From Incurvaria masculella (taxonomy: Eukaryota; Arthropoda; Insecta; Lepidoptera; Incurvariidae), in contig OX335655.1 of assembly GCA_946894095.1 (NCBI GenBank), positions 12,524,001 to 12,588,000 on the forward strand: a stretch of DNA of 64,000 nt. The letters run 5' to 3'. This document shows positions 59,607 to 64,000 of this stretch, piece by piece; the first letter of the stretch is position 1, and each line of letters begins with the position of its first letter. A program made the translations under genes and the position numbers. Under the pieces are notes generated by a model. That model ran no database searches and was not told where the DNA came from. It saw nothing but the letters and a program-made list of their open reading frames with translations.

Positions 59607-60002
59607 GAGCGGCTCTTAGCTTAGTGGCGCGGGGACTTCCTTAGCATTCCAGAGGTCTGGGTTCAAATCCTAGCCCCGTTTATGCACCACTTTCTTTCTC
59701 TTTCTAAGTTGGATAAGTGCATTTCGTCCCAAATGCGAGCTGCTACATGGTTCGGAATCCATGACTGTAGGTCTTCTTTACCTGCTAGTTTAAGCCCGCC
59801 CGGATTAGTACCATCGTACTGGATGAAAAGATGATCGAAGGGGCACTGCAAAATCGTCCGCGTTTTCCTTTCAGTTCAATGCTGCCGTGCTCATAAAAAG
59901 GTCCTAGCATGGCACCAATTTTTTTCGGGAATGTGGTGTATTGGGCTAATATCATAACGGTATTTTGTTGATATTCAGCCATCCATGTCAGGTTGCATGA
60001 AC
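59607..60002 (+). mobile_element. SINE with tRNA-like head
   Basis: Head GAGCGGCTCTTAGCTTAGTG, box B-like GGGTTCAAATCC, body and GTCAGGTTGCATGAAC end. Just before it (59548-59596) is a T-run with TGAATGGCTAATATAACACC, the tail of another reversed copy. Confidence 0.85.
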
Positions 60003-60301
60003 AAAATGATATTAGCCCAACAAACTAAATGAAAACTAGGTGTAATTCCAATACCTTTCTTTATTGCACAGTTATGTACATAGAAATGGTTGGCAACACG
60101 GACAAATCTCATTGCTGCTTCGACCACATCTATCATTCAACGCGATAATACCAACCCGGGCGGGATTTTACGTAAGCAAATGGACTCGTATCTTTACATG
60201 GAATCCGAACCATGACCGATCTCACCGTTTGAAAATTCTAACCCATCCAAACCACAACCGCGTCCAGAATTGCTTAATCTCGATTATCGAACGCCAAGAC
60301 T
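60003..60301 (-). mobile_element. SINE with 5S-like head, tail-to-tail with the previous copy
   Basis: AAAATGATATTAGCCCAAC onward is reversed body. The end (60220-60301), read on the minus strand, is AATCGAGATTAAGCAATTCT, GGACGCGGTTGTGGTTTGGA and TGGGTTAG, a diverged 5S box A / box C pair. Its tail meets the tail of the + strand copy at about 60002. Confidence 0.7.
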
Positions 60302-60732
60302 TATAATTATGTGCTCCTACAAAAGGGTAACCATAATATAGGAAATTTCAGGAATAAGCAAAGTACTTCTGCAAAAAAAATACTTCAATGATATAAGTCC
60401 CCATATACATTTCGTTGAAGTCACGTGACAAATGTATGTTACTAACAAAAAAAACCGGTCCAGCGTGAATGTGTAAACGCGGAACAAAAGACCCTCATCT
60501 TGTTTATTATTTTCAAATTTCATACAAAATTAGCGCTTCAGAAATCGAGCTTTTTCTAAAAAGTGGGACGTTTTGAGAAAAGTAATTAATTGGTGCACAA
60601 CTACATAAGTGTACCCATATTGGTATTTATTTTTTGTCAAAATACATGTCTTAATTGTAGCACCTTAATTATACGGAACTATTCACGGTCCTGCTCATAG
60701 AGCTGTCATGGTGAAACAATTTATAGACTAGG

Positions 60733-61275
60733 ATGTCGCGACAAAAATGGTAACGATAACGTTAATGGCTGAAACTAGGTTCACGGGATAAAGACCAACC
60801 CTCTGAAGCTAAATGTGTCAGTCTGCCTACGCCAAGTGGTTGCGTTACGTGAATAAGGCGCCTGAAAAAATTGTTATGGTGACAAAAATATATACGACAA
60901 GGTTAATGACTGCAAATAAGGAAGCATGAAAGTATAAGTACATACTTGCTTAGCAATACCAAAACTGAACAAATCTTTGGTTGCATTTTGTAGTTATATG
61001 CAAATTAGGTTACAGATATAACTTTAGGTATATTTAAGTATTTGATTAAAAAACCGACTAGTTATTGTTGCATAATTACTAGGTATCAATGTTTCTAGAC
61101 AGTCAGTACATTCATCAGTAGGTACATACCAACATCTATTTTATGTAGCCAATCTAGATAACGCAACCACTTGGCGCAGGCAGACCGACATATTTAGCAT
61201 CGGAGGGTTGGTCTCTAACATTTGAACCCAGATTCAGCCATTTACCTTATCGTGACCAAAAATTTTGTGACCTCC
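60733..61275. mobile_element. MITE-E, about 540 bp with about 110-bp inverted ends
   Basis: Left (60733-60846) and right (61163-61275) arms are imperfect complements. For example AGACCAACCCTCTGAAGC and GTCAGTCTGCCTACGCCAAG at the left pair with CTTGGCGCAGGCAGACCGAC and GAGGGTTGGTCTC at the right. Part of the left end (GTGACAAAAATATATACGAC...GTTAATGACTGCAA) is repeated inside at about 60880-60920. Confidence 0.75.
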
Positions 61276-62022
61276 CGGAATATTAACATCTGCTTCGCCG
61301 TTCTTTCTTCGTTCATTCGCTCTGCACGACGAAACGTCACGAACTTCTCATTTTTACAACACACATCCCCCAAATCCGCAATTTTATCTCATGCATTTTA
61401 ATATTTTTTTATATATCTAGCCTTAACATCGTATCACGCTGTTTTCCTACGTTACACAAATGCGAGAAGCGTGAGACGAATTATCAAGTAGGAATGTTGA
61501 ATACATTTACAAGTGTTCATTTACTTGGCGGCAACACGACACGAGGGCGTGGAGTCGTGTTTTGTTTCATTAGCTGGGTAAATATTGGAGGATCGATTGA
61601 ATCAGAAGGTGAGATGGTTTAAACGCATATACATACATACGTACCATGTACACATACATTAATTCGTAGGCTGAGATAAATAGTCTTAACAGAAACTAAG
61701 GCGGAGATAAATAGTCGTAACAGAAAATAAGACTAACGAAAAGTAGTACTTTGGGACAAAAGAAAATTGTTAGGGCCTGGAAAAAGATTTAGCTAGTTTA
61801 ATGGCAGTTGCCATGCAAAATTGTGCCTTGGCCAATGGACAAAGAATGTATTAAATTTTCAAATCTTAGATTTCCTGTGACTTCACGACAGCCTTAAGTG
61901 GAGCATTACTTACATATTTTACTATATGTTTAAACGGTGTGAGCCAGATAGCTAACCCAACGGATATGTTCAGCGAGCATGGAATTCGTAATACTCGCCG
62001 CGTACTCACTCGCCGGCACTCC
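61276..62022. other. SLC26-like gene intron 1, further part
   Basis: No exon recognised. Holds a partial MITE-C end in two tandem pieces (about 61670-61760: GAGATAAATAGTCTTAACAG, GAGATAAATAGTCGTAACAG). Confidence 0.4.
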
Positions 62023-62082
62023 CGCCGTTGTTTAGCCTCCCCGATACAAATGAGTTTGTATCGGGGAGGCTAAACAACGGCG
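62023..62082. repeat. Perfect 28-bp inverted repeat, 4-base loop
   Basis: The left arm 62023-62050 (starts CGCCGTTGTTTAGCC, ends GATACAAA) is the exact complement of 62055-62082, separated by TGAG. No mismatches across 28 bp. Confidence 0.95.
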
Positions 62083-62609
62083 TTATTCCGCCGTTATATA
62101 TAAAACCTGCACCTAGAGTGACTAGAGGTTAATTATGATAAATGTAAAATGTAAAACCTATCCTCTCATCTGTCCACCATTTTCTTTTCGCTAATCATCC
62201 GCGTAAATTAATTGTAAAAAATAATTAATTATTCCCTTTACATGTAGGTCTTCTGAGCTACATTAAGGAATCCTTTTATAGAAATCGAATTTCCTCAAGT
62301 GGCCTTCTGTTGCACATCATTTACCGTAAGATATTGCAGAAGTTTGAAACGTTTTTAAATCCCTTTTTACATTTCATGCTTTCATTTTTTTAATCCATTT
62401 TCATGATGGCTTTAATTTTTTTTACTTTTTAGTGCTTTTTCTTTGAAGTCAGCTATTTTGTTTTTTGTTTTTTTTTATTTGTTTATGTTTAGTGAATCTG
62501 AAGTACACTAACTAATTTGTACACGTCCTTTCCAAGTTTTCCTTTGGCGTCATATTGAGTTATTCATCCATTTTTCCCGCACATACTTAATACAAATTTA
62601 AGACTTTTA

Positions 62610-62780
62610 TGATTTTCTCATAGATATCCTTGTCAGAACTAAACCAGACGGGAAGCAGCTTTCAAATAAAAAAATAATCATCGAAATCGGTTCACCCAGG
62701 CGAAAGTTCTGAGGTAACAAACATAAAAAAACATACAGACGAATTGAGAACCTCTTCCTTTTTTGAAGTCGGTTGAAAAA
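62610..62780 (+). repeat. Dispersed repeat (GAAAGTTCTGAGGTAACAAA family)
   Basis: Relative of 19738-19925, with the end block ACCTCTTCCTTTTTTGAAGTCGG better preserved. Confidence 0.55.
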
Positions 62781-63834
62781 CTTAAATTAAAACAGAATTT
62801 AAGATTATAAATAAAAAAAAATACATCTTCATAATCATGAGGCGAATACAGCAATTAGGTCTGGTGCACACATGTTCCGTCACCGTGCGGCGACCTTGCG
62901 GCGCTGCGGTCCGGTTGCAACACGTGTGAACTCAACGATAACTGGACTTGAGGCCACTTCTTGCGCTAATTAATTTACATATAGAATACCTCCCCCTAAA
63001 TTCTCCTGAATAAGTAAATAACTTCGAACCTATTCTGATACATTTACGGATCGCTAATGGAAATGGATACGCAATTGTTCGTTAGCGCTTGGTTCGGAAA
63101 CACATGGAAATGATTCATTTTTCACCCTTTCCGTGTTGCGTTCAATCGATTACCAGAATACCAAAGTAACGTCCAAGTGAATTTCTCTCCTGAGATCAAC
63201 CCTAATTCATCAACTTGGAATTCCCAAAATTAGCCTAACTGCACTGGCGACCGCGCGGCTGCCGCACCGCAACCGCAATTGGTCGTGGGCACCGAGCCTT
63301 ATAAGAGCTGAATGACTGTGGTCAAATCTGTTCACCATTTCCGTCTGTGTTACTGACATACTAACTCGGTGTTAGTAAAAATATGTGACTAAAGAAAGGT
63401 GCAAACAAATAAAGGTAGGTAACCAATAGGTGGGACGACGACACCGCTCAGGACCGGCAGTGCAATTACGAATCACAAAATTGGATGTAGGTTGCTGTAC
63501 TTACAGCAATATGACAGCTTTTGCGATTACGAAATCGATGCATTTACAAATGGTGCGGCACTCAGCACTACCCGCAGCAATTAGGTCAACTCCATACATT
63601 TCGCATCGAATCGGTATTACGAAACGGCAAAGAACTGTCAAATGCGGGGAGGTAAACGCCTATTTCGTCTGCTCGTCTAGTCAAGTACCTCAAAAGTTGA
63701 CCTATTGTCGACACAGATTGGTCCGTGCTGGATGTAGGTGGATGAAAAACGGCTTCGTAATCGCGCTTTAGAAATGACGGGGGCGCACCTACACGTACCG
63801 CGGCACTATCCTCAAATTTTGCGTAATCGCACTG
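62781..63834. other. SLC26-like gene intron 1, last part
   Basis: Two short GC-richer spots (about 62885-62935 and 63245-63290). No coding exon recognised. Confidence 0.35.
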
Positions 63835-63916
63835 AGGGAGGACTGGAGAAAAATTGGAGAGGCGTATGTCCAGCAGTGGACGCAAACACGCTGACTGACT
63901 GACTGACTGACTGACA
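63835..63916 (+). mobile_element. LINE 3' end with (GACT)n tail
   Basis: Encodes EDWRKIGEAYVQQWT, the extreme C-terminus of an RTE/CR1-type LINE protein, followed at once by about five GACT/CTGA units. Same tail type as the fragment at 3568-3803. Confidence 0.7.
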
Positions 63917-64000
63917 AACAAAATTGCTTGATTGAAGGGGGATATTGCATGGAGGTGAAGAAATAACTCACCTCCATGGGAAATTGACGGATATTGGAAT

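Noticed and set aside
63890..63916. GACT tandem repeat as a CRISPR-like or functional array
   Set aside because: Units of 4 bp without spacers directly after a LINE end; it is the element's simple tail.

Overview
The window is nuclear DNA of an insect, almost certainly a moth or butterfly (Lepidoptera). Genes are split by GT-AG introns, base composition is AT-rich, one short CCTAA (insect telomere-type) array is present, and much of the DNA is interspersed repeat of kinds I associate with lepidopteran genomes. No bacterial, plasmid or phage features are seen.

Five host genes can be supported, all on the + strand. (1) 1-7150 is the 3' nine-tenths of a CYP9-family cytochrome P450 gene, with an in-frame TAG directly after the ExxR motif. 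(2) 13350-22046 is an intact 10-exon tandem copy of that P450, 530 residues. (3) 26327-31520 and (4) 36564-41577 are tandem 5-exon genes for divergent nicotinic-acetylcholine-receptor-like Cys-loop subunits, each 416 residues, both with the vicinal cysteine pair of alpha-type subunits but without the usual GEK motif before M2. (5) 56204-56398 is the first coding exon of an SLC26 (SLC26A11-like) sulfate/anion transporter; no later exon was recognised before the window ends.

The gene-poor stretches (7.2-13.3, 22.0-26.3, 31.5-36.6, 41.6-56.2 and 56.4-64.0 kb) hold mostly mobile-element debris: a 5'-truncated Jockey/CR1-like LINE ending about 4 bp before the P450 start codon at 13350, smaller LINE pieces, several MITE families (two with TTAA target duplications and two with long inverted ends), and about 15 copies of one SINE family. 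That SINE is the most unusual element here. One shared body and tail occurs behind two different pol III heads, a tRNA-like head in some copies and a 5S-rRNA-like head in others.

The two gene pairs are independent tandem duplications, with units of about 14.8 kb (P450) and 10.1 kb (receptor). Repeats shared by, or private to, the two introns of a pair order the events: one old SINE predates the P450 duplication, while other SINE and LINE insertions came after it. Functionally the window joins a detoxification-type P450 pair, a receptor-like pair and an anion transporter; nothing seen suggests that they act in one pathway.
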